From: Saccharopolyspora gregorii
Lineage (GTDB): Bacteria > Actinomycetota > Actinomycetes > Mycobacteriales > Pseudonocardiaceae
Direction of reading: 5' to 3'
DNA: 64,000 nt
Assembly: GCF_024734405.1 (NCBI RefSeq)
Contig: NZ_CP059556.1
Location: 1,984,001-2,048,000, forward strand
The notes beneath the pieces are model-generated. The model was not told the DNA's origin. It saw only the letters and a list, made by a program, of their open reading frames with translations, and did no database searches. The stretch's first letter is position 1, and every line of letters begins with the position of its first letter. Of the stretch, positions 17,286 through 25,989 are shown in pieces. The translations under genes and the position numbers were made by a program.

Positions 17286-18115
17286 TCCGCAAATCGGGCC
17301 TGTTCCTGGTGATGCTCGGTGCGCTGGCGCTCTCGTTTGCCGGGCAGAAGGACGCGGTGGCCCCGCTGCTGGGTGAGCATCTGGCGGTGGTGTTCGCTTC
17401 GACGAACGACCTGGCGACCCTGCTGGCGCTCAACGAGGTCACGACTGCCAGGAGCGCGAAGATCCGCCGGTGGGCGTGGTCGGTGCTGCTGCTGGCAGGT
17501 GGTTCCGGGCTCGGGTTGAACACGTGGGACGCACTGCGGGGCGGGGAGCTGCCGGACCCTGCGGCGGTGGCGGTCGGCGCGGGACCGGTAGTGCTGGCGT
17601 GGCTGCTGTCGCACCTGATGGCCTTGGTGCTCACCGAGCGGCGGGAAGCGGACGCGGCCAGCACTGAGGATGCTTCCCAGCAGGTCTCCGAGCCTGTCCC
17701 GGCCGTTCCTGCTGAGCCCGTGGATCAAGCGACCAGCCCGGCACTCGGCCAGCCCGAGCAGGAAGCGCCGGTGAGCGACCAGACAGCCGCTTCCGTGGCT
17801 GCTCAGCCCGTCGAGCTGTCCTCGTCCACCGAGGCGGCGGGGATTGGTGCCGGGTCGGAGCGGGAAGCGGCTCCCGCGGAGGCGGGAAGCACCGCGGAAG
17901 CGGCTGCCGCGAGTGGGGGTGTGGCGCTGCCGATCGAGCTGATCGACCGGGCCGAGCGCCTGGATCGCAAGCGTCGCGCCGAGACCGGCGGGAAGCGCGG
18001 CTTGCCGTATCGGGAAGCGCCCCGGCGGCTCGGGGTCCGGTACGAGACCGCGCGTGCGGCGCTGATCGCCGCACGGGCCCGGATGGCCACCGAGTCCACC
18101 GAGATCGCCGCCTGA
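17282..18115 (+). CDS. DUF2637/SpdB-like membrane protein
   Basis: The 277-residue protein has four membrane-like segments in residues 1-120 in the DUF2637 pattern (LALSFAGQKDAVAPLLGEHL, SVLLLAGGSGLGLNTWDAL), a long Glu/Ala/Pro linker (about 125-215) and a C-terminal HTH-like segment (YREAPRRLGVRYETARAAL). ATG 17282 follows AAAGGGG. SpdB proteins help spread mobile DNA through hyphal septa. The possible DNA-contacting tail joined to a membrane anchor would suit septal DNA transfer. Confidence 0.7.
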   Translation: MIRKSGLFLVMLGALALSFAGQKDAVAPLLGEHLAVVFASTNDLATLLALNEVTTARSAKIRRWAWSVLLLAGGSGLGLNTWDALRGGELPDPAAVAVGAGPVVLAWLLSHLMALVLTERREADAASTEDASQQVSEPVPAVPAEPVDQATSPALGQPEQEAPVSDQTAASVAAQPVELSSSTEAAGIGAGSEREAAPAEAGSTAEAAAASGGVALPIELIDRAERLDRKRRAETGGKRGLPYREAPRRLGVRYETARAALIAARARMATESTEIAA

Positions 18116-18169
18116 GCACCGGCTCGGCGGAGTGTCCGAAGTAGTCACGCAAGAGAAGGGTTTTCCCTG

Positions 18170-18523
18170 ATGAGCAAGGAAATCTTGGGTTCGCCGGAGT
18201 TCGTGTCCTCGTCGTCGATCCGCCAGTACTGCGAGAACGCGCGGCGGTTGTTCCACCCGCTGTACCACGAGCTGCACGTCTCGGCCGAGGAGTTGGAAGC
18301 GGCGCTGCGGTACGTGAAGACGGCCGACCCGAAGTTCGGCGGGATGGACTCGCGGGTGCGGTCGAAGCTGGTGGCCCGTCAGCTCAAGCAGGCTGCGGCG
18401 GCGATCGAGGTCGCGTCGAAGTCGACGGTGGCGACCTACATGTCCTTCCTCAAGCACTACTCGCCGGAGGTGTCCGCGGCCCGGGAGAAGCAGCGGGCGC
18501 GGCGCTTCGAGTTCGACGAGTGA
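18170..18523 (+). CDS. AICE conserved hypothetical, upstream of translocase
   Basis: The 117-residue, mostly helical protein starts at ATG 18170 about 10 nt after AGAAGGG. It has no membrane segment and many charged residues. It sits 53 nt before the FtsK-type gene, so a role as accessory factor of transfer is plausible. I do not recognise a family. Confidence 0.75.
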   Translation: MSKEILGSPEFVSSSSIRQYCENARRLFHPLYHELHVSAEELEAALRYVKTADPKFGGMDSRVRSKLVARQLKQAAAAIEVASKSTVATYMSFLKHYSPEVSAAREKQRARRFEFDE

Positions 18524-18576
18524 CCGGGTGAGACGACGTTCGGCGACCGAGAAGGCCACCGGGAGAGGAGAAGACG

Positions 18577-20601
18577 ATGGCTGGCAAGAGCAACCGCAAC
18601 GGTGACCTTCAGGTCTCCGAGCAGATGCAGGGGCTCGGCTACTACACCCCGAAGAAGCATTGGCCGTCGCGGCTGGCGCCGTACGCGCCGGAGTGGGCCG
18701 GGTACGCGGCGGTGTGGCCGGTGACCTACGGCGTGCACGAGTGGCTGGCGACCGACCCGGCCGTGGCGCCGTGGGCGTCGGCGGGGCTGTCGCTGCTGGG
18801 CGTGGGGCTCACTGCGGTGACCTGGCAGTGCGCTCGTGCCCGTGCGGCATTGACGCGGAAGTTCGCCACCGCCACCAGCGGGATCACCGCCGCCTGGATG
18901 ACCGCGGGCACGATCGCCGGTCCGGGCGAAACGCCGCTGCTGGAGCTGTGGGCCGTCGGCGGTGCCGGTGTGGCGCTGTCGTGGTCGATCTACAAGGCCC
19001 TCAAGCGCGGCGGCGACGGCGAAGAGGGTGAGAACGGGCTGTTCGAGCAGGTCAAGTTGGCGGGGGTGAAGCCCGCGGCCACGCAGGTGGAGCCCAACCG
19101 GGTCACCACCCGCTTGCAGCTTCCCCGGGGAGAGATGGAGGTGAGCGAGGTGCAGAAGGCCACCGGCCGGATCGCCAGCTTGTTCGGGCTCGGCAAGGGT
19201 GCGGTGCGGGTGACCGAGAATCCTGACGACTCCTCGCAGGCGACGATGACGATCGTGCCGCGCGACGTGCTCAAGAACCCGTCGCCGTGGCCGGGTCCGT
19301 CCGCGCCGGGCGGCTCGATCATGGAGCCGATCCGGGTCGGCCTCTACGAGGACACCGAACCGCAGGTCATCCTGTTTCCCGGTGACAAGAGCGAGGGCCG
19401 CAACGCCACGCACTACGGCGTGCAGGGCATGAACGGCTCCGGGAAATCCCACGGTGCCAAGGAAGCCTGGACCGACATCCTCACCCGCCGCGACGCCGGG
19501 CTGATCGTGATGGACCCGTCCAAGGGGGAGCAGACGGTTGGCTTCCTCGGCGACGCCCCGTACCAGGTGGTGACCGGGGAGAAGGCCTGCAAGAAGGCGG
19601 TCAAGCGCTTGCCCGGCCTGATCACCGATCGTGCCTCGCAGCTCGGGCAGTGGGGCTACGACCAGTGGGTGCCCGCCGCGTTCGAGCAGCACGGGCTGCC
19701 CTACCTGGTGGTGTGGATCGAGGAGTCCCCGCGGGTGCTCGACGACGCCAAGACCGTGATCCGGATCGCGCAGGAAGCCCGCTCGGCCGGGATCAGCCTG
19801 GTGCTGTCGTTGCAGAAGGCGACCTTCCGCAACATGCCGACCGACGTGCGCTCCCAGCTCGGCGGGGTGTGGTGCTTCGGGGTCAACGACATCGAAGACG
19901 CCGGGTACCTGCTCTCCGAGGACACCATCGAGGGCGGAGCGCGCCCGGACCGGTGGAAGAACCGCCGGCCGGGGTGCAACTACCTCGAAGGACCCGGCAT
20001 CGACGAAGCCCGCTACACCACCCCGGGCCGGACCCACGACCACACCGACGACCAGCTTCGCGCGGCGATCGACGCCCATGCCGGCATCCGGCCCGCGATG
20101 CACTCGATCGACGCCCGCCACCTCGACCTGACTGCCCCGGCCACCGACCAGCCCACGATGGTCGCCGGCGCTGACGGCGTGGAGCCGACTCCCGACTTCG
20201 AGTCCCTGGACAACCTGGACCCGTCCGACGCCGCCGACTTCGACGACGAACCGATCGCCCTCCCCGAACTCGCCGACCCCGAGCTAACCGTCGACGACGA
20301 GCACGAACTGCCCGCCGACACCACGACCCTGGACTTCCCCGGAGGCCGTCCGACGCGCAAGGAAGCCGTGGCGCTGCTGCGCAGCCACATCGAGCAGATG
20401 GCCGCCGCGGGCCGCACCCAGCTCACCGTCCGGGACTTCCCGGACCCCGAGGCCACCTACGGCCGCGGCCGTTCGTGGGTCTCCGGAGAACTCGACAAGC
20501 TCACCGGCACCCTCCTGCACCGGGTCGGCAAGGACGGCCGCGCCGACATCTACCGGCTCGCCACCCCGCACGAGGACACCGACACGCCTCACGCAGCGTG
20601 A
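18577..20601 (+). CDS. FtsK/SpoIIIE-type conjugal DNA translocase (TraB/TraSA class)
   Basis: The protein of 674 residues has membrane helices at residues about 25-145, a linker, then an FtsK-like ATPase with Walker A GMNGSGKS (Lys290), LIVMDPSKGEQ, Walker B YLVVWIEESPRVL, and an arginine-finger-like region. After an acidic linker, residues about 590-665 form a winged-helix-like DNA-binding end (FPDPEATYGRGRSWVSGELD). This is the one-protein machine that moves double-stranded DNA between hyphae in AICEs. ATG 18577 has GGAGAGGAG upstream. It ends the transfer operon. Confidence 0.92.
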   Translation: MAGKSNRNGDLQVSEQMQGLGYYTPKKHWPSRLAPYAPEWAGYAAVWPVTYGVHEWLATDPAVAPWASAGLSLLGVGLTAVTWQCARARAALTRKFATATSGITAAWMTAGTIAGPGETPLLELWAVGGAGVALSWSIYKALKRGGDGEEGENGLFEQVKLAGVKPAATQVEPNRVTTRLQLPRGEMEVSEVQKATGRIASLFGLGKGAVRVTENPDDSSQATMTIVPRDVLKNPSPWPGPSAPGGSIMEPIRVGLYEDTEPQVILFPGDKSEGRNATHYGVQGMNGSGKSHGAKEAWTDILTRRDAGLIVMDPSKGEQTVGFLGDAPYQVVTGEKACKKAVKRLPGLITDRASQLGQWGYDQWVPAAFEQHGLPYLVVWIEESPRVLDDAKTVIRIAQEARSAGISLVLSLQKATFRNMPTDVRSQLGGVWCFGVNDIEDAGYLLSEDTIEGGARPDRWKNRRPGCNYLEGPGIDEARYTTPGRTHDHTDDQLRAAIDAHAGIRPAMHSIDARHLDLTAPATDQPTMVAGADGVEPTPDFESLDNLDPSDAADFDDEPIALPELADPELTVDDEHELPADTTTLDFPGGRPTRKEAVALLRSHIEQMAAAGRTQLTVRDFPDPEATYGRGRSWVSGELDKLTGTLLHRVGKDGRADIYRLATPHEDTDTPHAA

Positions 20602-20612
20602 CAGGCGGCTGT

Positions 20613-20713
20613 GTCTGACGTCAGACGTCAGGCACAGGCCCGCACTCCCGCCCAACGTGCGAGCGCGCGCGTGCGCGCGCGAAATCCCCTTAGTTGATCT
20701 TGATTGACGTCAG
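20613..20713. promoter_or_regulatory. TGACGTCA palindromes and alternating GC tract after the translocase gene
   Basis: GTCTGACGTCAGAC (20613-20626) is a perfect 14-bp palindrome, followed by an overlapping GACGTCAG (20624-20631) and a third TGACGTCAG at 20705-20713. Between them lies GCGCGCGCGTGCGCGCGCG (20663-20681), strictly alternating purine-pyrimidine and able to form Z-DNA. The stretch from 20602 to 20777 has no gene. It may be an operator for the next operon or the cis-acting transfer locus bound by the translocase. Confidence 0.6.
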
Positions 20714-20777
20714 ATCCGTGACCCCGCGCGCCCATTTGTCAATACAGAGAGTAATCGGAATCGAAGGGATGGAACCG

Positions 20778-21269
20778 ATGAAGACCGAGTACATCGCCGC
20801 CACTGCCGACAGGACGAAGATCGCCGCCCGGGTCACCGACGCCAAGACGAGCGTCAGCGCAGAGCTGCAGCGCGGCGACGCTAAAGCCTCCTACCTGCTC
20901 GGGTTGTTCGGCGCGGTGCTGGCCGGCGTCGTCGCCCTGATGCGCAGCGAGGTCTCCACCGCCGCGATGGTGCTGCTGACGATGGCCGCGATCCCCACCG
21001 CCGCCGCGGTCGTGCTGCTGCTGTGGGTGCTGCGTCCGAACCTCAACGGCCAGGGCTGCCGATCCGGGTTCCTGCGCTGGGCCGCGTTCCTGCAAGACCC
21101 CGCGGCCCTGGCCAACGACTTCGACCGGCCCCGCCGCGCCAACGACGAAGCCCACCACCTCGCCGTGCTCTCCGTGCTGGCCATCACCAAGTACCAGCGC
21201 ATCGCCATCGCCATCTACTGCCTGCTCACCGGCCTGACGCTCACCGCGCTCGCCCTCATCGCCGCCTGA
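20778..21269 (+). CDS. PycTM-like (DUF5706) three-helix membrane protein, putative effector
   Basis: The 163-residue protein fits the Pycsar TM-effector family: an amphipathic N-terminal helix with ELQRGDAKASYLLGLFGAVL, two adjoining membrane helices (about 40-60 and 65-95), a soluble stretch with RRANDEAHHLAVLSVLAITKY, and a last membrane helix (about 142-163). ATG 20778 has AAGGG 9 nt upstream; other starts lie further 5'. In Pycsar such proteins disrupt the membrane when a cyclase makes cCMP or cUMP. No class III cyclase lies nearby, but a GGDEF protein is encoded 1.3 kb downstream on the same strand. Family call is from pattern; function is inferred. Confidence 0.75.
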   Translation: MKTEYIAATADRTKIAARVTDAKTSVSAELQRGDAKASYLLGLFGAVLAGVVALMRSEVSTAAMVLLTMAAIPTAAAVVLLLWVLRPNLNGQGCRSGFLRWAAFLQDPAALANDFDRPRRANDEAHHLAVLSVLAITKYQRIAIAIYCLLTGLTLTALALIAA

Positions 21270-21302
21270 CCACGCCTGAGCTGAACGAGAGGGACACCCG
21301 CT

Positions 21303-21773
21303 ATGGCCACGGTTACCGACGACGACATCGCCTTCGCCGTACTGGCCGCCGCTGTGCACGAAGCCGGGCACGCCGTGCTCCACACAGTCGCCGGAATGCA
21401 GGTCACAGCCCTGCACGTGTGGCACCACGGCGGCAACGTCACCAGCGGCCGAGTGGACATCGCCGAAGCCGAGATCGACGACGACCAGGTCGACGGCTAC
21501 CTGACCGCCGTCGCCGCCGGCGGCGAAGCCGAAGCGCTGTGGCTCTCCGAGCAGAGCGGCCAGAGGCTCGGCCGCTCCCGCCGCCAGGTCTACGCCTCGT
21601 GCGGGAGCGACCGGCTCAACTACCGCCAGGTCCACCGCCATACGCCCGGCAGCCTCACCGAAACCGCCGCCCGAACCCGGGCGCACACCCTGCTCATCCG
21701 CCACTGGGACCGGGTCGAGCGCCTCGCCGTTCGGCTCGCCGACTCCCGCCACCTCACCCGCACCGCGCTCTGA
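21303..21773 (+). CDS. Stand-alone M41/FtsH-type zinc metalloprotease-like protein
   Basis: The protein of 156 residues contains HEAGH at residues 19-23 (VHEAGHAVLHTVAGM), the zinc site of M41 peptidases, and a later AAGGEAEALWLSE segment resembling the FtsH protease helix. There is no AAA domain and no membrane segment, so it is a detached protease domain or a relative. ATG 21303 follows GAGAGGG. It lies in the AICE accessory block, 33 nt after the PycTM-like gene. Possible partners are its neighbours. Confidence 0.75.
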   Translation: MATVTDDDIAFAVLAAAVHEAGHAVLHTVAGMQVTALHVWHHGGNVTSGRVDIAEAEIDDDQVDGYLTAVAAGGEAEALWLSEQSGQRLGRSRRQVYASCGSDRLNYRQVHRHTPGSLTETAARTRAHTLLIRHWDRVERLAVRLADSRHLTRTAL

Positions 21774-21796
21774 CCCCGTACGAGAGGACACCGCAC

Positions 21797-22150
21797 ATGG
21801 CCGCCTTGATCACCACCATGCACGACCTGATCACCGCCACGAAGGCGCTCAAGGCCGCTCGCCACGCGCCTGCCTCGCCGCAGGAGGCGAAGGAGGCGTT
21901 TCGCGACTCGATCGACGTCGGAATCAACCTCAACCGCTTCGCGGACACGCTGCACAAGCGCGTCGACCGGGTGCTCGACGACCCGGAGGTGGAGATGACC
22001 TCGCAGCAGCGTGACGCCTACCAGGACCTCCGCGAGCAGCTCCACCAGCTGGTGAGAGGTTGCATCTACCTGACCGGCGGGTTCTACCGCGTCGACAAGG
22101 CACTGCACCAGCTCAGCGCCACGACGCAGCGCAGCGGCCACCGCTTCTGA
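21797..22150 (+). CDS. AICE hypothetical helical protein
   Basis: The 117-residue protein starts at ATG 21797 behind GAGAGGA. It is almost wholly helical with alternating charges (LHKRVDRVLDDPEVEM, QQRDAYQDLREQLHQL) and no membrane segment. No family recognised. The gene is 23 nt after the HEAGH protein gene and is probably in the same operon. Confidence 0.7.
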   Translation: MAALITTMHDLITATKALKAARHAPASPQEAKEAFRDSIDVGINLNRFADTLHKRVDRVLDDPEVEMTSQQRDAYQDLREQLHQLVRGCIYLTGGFYRVDKALHQLSATTQRSGHRF

Positions 22151-22211
22151 ACGACCAGATCTGGCCGTCCTCCATCCGTCAATTTCTCCACCGTTGCAAG
22201 GAGAACCCGCG

Positions 22212-22466
22212 ATGTCTCGTCACGAGCTCCCCGCCCGTAGCCCCGAGTACGACGTGATCGTCGGCTGGGACGCGCCCCTGTCGACCTTCTTCGGGCTCGT
22301 CCTCGACGCCGAAGGCACCCCGGTCGTGGACCGCGGCGACTTGACCGACCGCATCGCCACGCCCGGCGTGGTCCTCGACGCCGTCCGCGACTACGCGGTC
22401 ATCCCGCCCGGCCTCGAACACGAGCTGCTGGCCACGGCCCGCGACGACGGCCACATCACCACCTGA
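22212..22466 (+). CDS. AICE small hypothetical protein
   Basis: ATG 22212 with AAGGAGA 7 nt upstream opens an 84-residue protein, MSRHELPARSPEYDVIVGWD onward. It is acidic and has no membrane segment or motif I know. The pattern VGWDAPLSTFFGLVLD is common in small proteins of actinomycete mobile elements, but no function is attached to it here. Confidence 0.7.
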   Translation: MSRHELPARSPEYDVIVGWDAPLSTFFGLVLDAEGTPVVDRGDLTDRIATPGVVLDAVRDYAVIPPGLEHELLATARDDGHITT

Positions 22467-22556
22467 GGCTTTGTCCCCCACGTAGCGGTGCGGCCCCGCC
22501 ATCGCCCTGAGAAAGCGCCGGGGCCGCCCCTACCCCCTCACCAGGAGGTACCTGCC

Positions 22557-23171
22557 ATGTTCGCAGAACTCGCCCTGATGGCTACCGCCACCGGTGGCAC
22601 CGCCGCCGCGGCCTACGCCCACCGCCTGCACCACCAGCTGCACACCGACCCGCTCACGAAGCTCGGAAACCGCGCCGCGCTCAACCGCGTGTTCCGGCGG
22701 GTGCAGCGCCGCGCCGGACGCGGCGGGCTCGCCGGACTGCTGCTGCTCGACGTCGACCGGTTCAAGCTGATCAACGACACCCACGGCCACCGCACCGGCG
22801 ACACCGTGCTCACCGCGATCGCCGCCGACCTCGCCGACGCGTGCAGGCCCGGTGAAGTGCCGATCCGGCTGCACGGCGACGAATTCGCCGTGCTGCTGAC
22901 GAACCTGGACGAGGTCCGCGACGCCGAACTCCGCGCCCGCGAGCTGCGCCGCCACCTCACCGCCACCCACGTGATCGACGGGCTGCCGCTGGCGGTGTCG
23001 GTCTCCATCGGCGCAGCCGTCGACACCGCCCGCACCAGCAGCCTGCCCGCGCTGCTCGGGCACGCCGACACCCGCATGTACAGCGACAAGCGCCACGCAC
23101 GCGTGACCACCCTGCCCACCATCCCCGTCGTGCCCGCGCGGCAGCGGGACCTGCCCAAGGAGGCCGCGTGA
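22557..23171 (+). CDS. GGDEF-domain protein (diguanylate cyclase-like)
   Basis: The 204-residue protein starts at ATG 22557 behind AGGAGG. After a short hydrophobic N-terminus comes one GGDEF domain: DPLTKLGNRAAL, LLLDVDRFKLINDTHGHRTGD, the signature as RLHGDEF (residues 106-110 are HGDEF, first Gly replaced by His), SVSIGAA and ADTRMYSDK. The metal-binding Asp and the Glu of the signature are kept, so catalysis is possible; no EAL domain or sensor is attached. The stop overlaps the primase gene start (GTGA). A cyclic nucleotide product that acts on the PycTM-like protein is a testable idea, not a known pairing. Confidence 0.88.
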   Translation: MFAELALMATATGGTAAAAYAHRLHHQLHTDPLTKLGNRAALNRVFRRVQRRAGRGGLAGLLLLDVDRFKLINDTHGHRTGDTVLTAIAADLADACRPGEVPIRLHGDEFAVLLTNLDEVRDAELRARELRRHLTATHVIDGLPLAVSVSIGAAVDTARTSSLPALLGHADTRMYSDKRHARVTTLPTIPVVPARQRDLPKEAA

Positions 23172-24118
23172 GCACCCAGACGACGCAGCTTCGCGCGTGG
23201 GCGTTGTGCCTGGCCGAACTCGGCTGGCACGTCTTCCCCCTCCAGCCGGGCCGGAAGGTCCCCGCCCTGCACGGGTTGAAGTCCTGTCCTCGCACCGGCC
23301 TCTGCGCTGAGCAGCACCAGGGGTGGGAACAGCGAGCCACGACCGACCCGGACCGCATTGCTCGCTGCTGGGCCGAGACCCCGTACAACGTCGGCCTCGC
23401 CACGGGACGATCCGGGCTCTTGGTCGTCGACTGCGACCAGCCCGGGCACGCACACCGGATGCCTGACGGCTGGAACACGCTGGGGATCACCACCGGCGCG
23501 GGCGTGCTCGCCAGCCTCATACGCCGCTCCGGCGAACCCTGGCCGGAGACCTACACCGTGGCCACCCCCTCCGGCGGGACACACCACTACTTCCGTGCTC
23601 CCGCCGGATTCCGCAACACCGCGGGCACGCTCGGGCCGCTCGTCGACACCCGCGCCGGTGGCGGCTACGTCGTCGCGCCCGGTTCGATCACCCCGGAAGG
23701 GTTCTACAACCTGCTCGACGACACCACACCGGCCGATCCGCCGGTGTGGTTGCGCCGGGCCGCCGCTCCGCGTCCGTCTCCGGCGCTCTCAGCGCCCCGT
23801 GAGATCGCCCCTGGCCGCCTGTCCGGGTACGTGGCAGCAGCGCTTCGGGCTGAGACCGCGCGAGTCGCAGCGGCGGAGTCAGGGCGTCAGAACCGCACCC
23901 TCTACGAAGCCGCGCTCGCGCTCGGCCGCCTGGTCGCCGGAGGCGCAGTCGACGACGCCACAGTGCGCACCGCCCTGCACCTCGCCATGTCCCGGCTGCC
24001 TCTGACGAGACCCCACGAGCCGTGGACCGCTGAGCAGATCGACGCCACCGTCGACTCCGCCTTCCGCGCCGCCGCCCACAACCCCCGCACGCTCACCCAG
24101 CGAGGCACCGCCGCATGA
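23168..24118 (+). CDS. Bifunctional primase/polymerase (Prim-Pol), AICE replication
   Basis: The 316-residue protein has the archaeo-eukaryotic primase fold of the Prim-Pol family: GWHVFPLQPGRKVPALHG, the acidic LLVVDCDQPGH pair, and TPSGGTHHYFRAP, then a helical end. GTG 23168 follows AAGGAGG and overlaps the GGDEF stop; its own stop overlaps an ATG at 24115. In AICEs this protein with the DUF3987-type protein replaces RepSA as replication initiator. Confidence 0.92.
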   Translation: MSTQTTQLRAWALCLAELGWHVFPLQPGRKVPALHGLKSCPRTGLCAEQHQGWEQRATTDPDRIARCWAETPYNVGLATGRSGLLVVDCDQPGHAHRMPDGWNTLGITTGAGVLASLIRRSGEPWPETYTVATPSGGTHHYFRAPAGFRNTAGTLGPLVDTRAGGGYVVAPGSITPEGFYNLLDDTTPADPPVWLRRAAAPRPSPALSAPREIAPGRLSGYVAAALRAETARVAAAESGRQNRTLYEAALALGRLVAGGAVDDATVRTALHLAMSRLPLTRPHEPWTAEQIDATVDSAFRAAAHNPRTLTQRGTAA

Positions 24119-24198
24119 GCACACCACAGCCCCAAAGCCCCGGTATCGGACGCATCCAGCGCCCGGACCATCCCGCCCGCACCGGAGAGGAGGAACCC

Positions 24199-25719
24199 GT
24201 GACCACCCACCTGCACGCCGTCCCCGACACCGCAGGCCAGCACGCCGCGCGGTGGGAGGATGCGCCGATCCCGCTGGACAGCGTGCGTGATCTGCCCGCG
24301 TTCCCGGTCGACGCGCTGCCCGGCTGGCTGGCCGACATGGTCGGTGCGGTCGCCGAGTTCACCCAGACCCCGGCGGACCTGGCCGGAAGCGTCGCGCTCG
24401 CGGCGATGTCGACCGCGATCGGCGGCCGCGCCTCGATCCGTATCCGCCGCGGCTACAGCGAGCCCGCGAACCTGTTCCTGATCGCCGCCCTGCCACCCGG
24501 CGCCCGCAAGTCCGAGGTGTTCCGGGTCATGACCGCCCCGGTCTACGCCGTCGAGCAGCACCTCATCGAGCAGGCCATGCCCAAGATCGAAGCCGCCCAG
24601 CTCGCCAAGCGCATCGCCGAACGCGAAGCCCGCGACGCTGAAGAGAAAGCCGCCAGCGACGACCCGTCCTCGGTCGACGACGCCACCGACGCCGCACTCC
24701 GCGCACAGAGCCTGTCGGTGCCGCCGAAGCCGAAGTTGGCGGTCAACAACATCACCCCGGAAAAGGCCACCGCCCGCCTGATCGAGCAGGGCGGCAGACT
24801 CGCCGTTCTCGCCCCGGAAGGCGGCATCATCTCGATCGTCGGCGGGCGCTACTCCGGCACCCCGAACTTCGACGTGTTCCTGTCCGGGCACGCCGGAGAA
24901 CCCCTCGACGTCGAGCGCCAAGGCCGCGACGAAATCCGCGTCGCCGCCGCGCACCTCACGCTCGGGCTGGTCGTGCAGCCGATCGTGCTCAAGAACCTCG
25001 CAGGCATCACCGACGCCCGCGACAAAGGGCTTCTCGGCCGGTTCCTGTACTCGCTGCCGAGATCCACGCTCGGGTTCCGCGAAACCCGCGCCGCCGCCCC
25101 GATCCCGGACGAGGTCGCCACCGCCTACGACACCCGCGTGCGCACCCTGGTCCACCACTACGCGGGCCTGTCCAAGCCGGTGCCGTTCGTGTTCAGCAGC
25201 GACGCGAACGAGGCCATGTACGAACTCCAAGCGGAGATCGAACCGCACCTGCGCCCCGGAGCGGCCTACGGGCACATGACCGACTGGGCCGGGAAATACC
25301 CCGGCGCCGTCGCCCGCCTGGCCGGGAACCTCCACGCCGCCCGCCACCTCGACACCGCGGGCGAGCACGAAATCACCGCCGCAACCTTCGCCGCGGCCCG
25401 GCGGCTCGGCGAGTACTTCCTCGCCCACGCCCTGGCCACCTACGACCACATGGGCACCGACGCCACCCTCGACGACGCCCGCACCATCCTCGCCTGGATC
25501 GAACGCACCCGGCCCACCTGCTTCACCCGCCGGGACATCCTCAACAACCACCGCCGCCACTTCGGCACCGCCGCCGCGATCGACCCCGCCCTGAGCGTCC
25601 TCGAAGACCGCGGCCACATCGCGCGCGTCGACCCACCCGCCCGCACCGGACCCGGCCGCAAACCGAGCCCGACCTACTGGCCCCACCCCACCTACCGCGC
25701 CCCCGACGACCGCCCCTGA
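24199..25719 (+). CDS. DUF3987-type replication protein
   Basis: From GTG 24199 the protein has 506 residues and begins MTTHLHAVPDTAG; GAGAGGAGGA lies 4-5 nt upstream. An ATG at 24115 overlapping the primase stop would add 28 low-complexity residues. The body matches the DUF3987 / YfjI family: QTPADLAGSVALAAMSTAIG, a P-loop-like AALPPGARKSEVF, a coiled central segment, LVVQPIVLKNLAG and ARDKGLLGRFLY. C-terminal residues (DILNNHRRHFGTAAAIDPAL) look like a winged helix. It probably works with the primase at the AICE origin. Confidence 0.88.
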   Translation: MTTHLHAVPDTAGQHAARWEDAPIPLDSVRDLPAFPVDALPGWLADMVGAVAEFTQTPADLAGSVALAAMSTAIGGRASIRIRRGYSEPANLFLIAALPPGARKSEVFRVMTAPVYAVEQHLIEQAMPKIEAAQLAKRIAEREARDAEEKAASDDPSSVDDATDAALRAQSLSVPPKPKLAVNNITPEKATARLIEQGGRLAVLAPEGGIISIVGGRYSGTPNFDVFLSGHAGEPLDVERQGRDEIRVAAAHLTLGLVVQPIVLKNLAGITDARDKGLLGRFLYSLPRSTLGFRETRAAAPIPDEVATAYDTRVRTLVHHYAGLSKPVPFVFSSDANEAMYELQAEIEPHLRPGAAYGHMTDWAGKYPGAVARLAGNLHAARHLDTAGEHEITAATFAAARRLGEYFLAHALATYDHMGTDATLDDARTILAWIERTRPTCFTRRDILNNHRRHFGTAAAIDPALSVLEDRGHIARVDPPARTGPGRKPSPTYWPHPTYRAPDDRP

Positions 25720-25723
25720 CCCC

Positions 25724-25989
25724 GTACGCAGAATCCGCACAATCCGCAAAAACCCGTTCCCGCAGGTCACAGAACTACAGGCGCGTACGCAAAATGTACG
25801 CAGAATGTACGCAGAAATCTTCCCAGCTCAGACACAGTCCACTGCGGACATAAGCCGCTGACCTGCACATATTTTTGCAGTCATTTTGCGTACATTCTGC
25901 GTACACCCACCAAGATCACTACACAGGGTCTTGACCAGCAGAAACGATCCCCGCGGCTTAATTCTGCGTATTTTGCGGATTCTGCGTAC
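25724..25989. repeat. Iteron cluster GTACGCAGAAT, candidate replication origin
   Basis: Four plus-strand copies of the 11-mer GTACGCARAAT-type unit lie at 25724-25734, 25785-25795, 25796-25806 and 25807-25817 (the last three in tandem), and four minus-strand copies at 25883-25893, 25894-25904, 25961-25971 and 25979-25989, some with one change. Related CCGCAAAA and TTTTGCGGAT pieces lie between. The gene-free 25720-26022 stretch between the replication genes and the RRQRL-type gene is A+T-richer than its surroundings. It fits an iteron origin or a multi-site operator. Confidence 0.8.

Noticed and set aside
20778-21269. Complete Pycsar system
   Set aside because: No class III nucleotidyl cyclase gene is visible next to the PycTM-like gene, so only an effector-like protein can be claimed.
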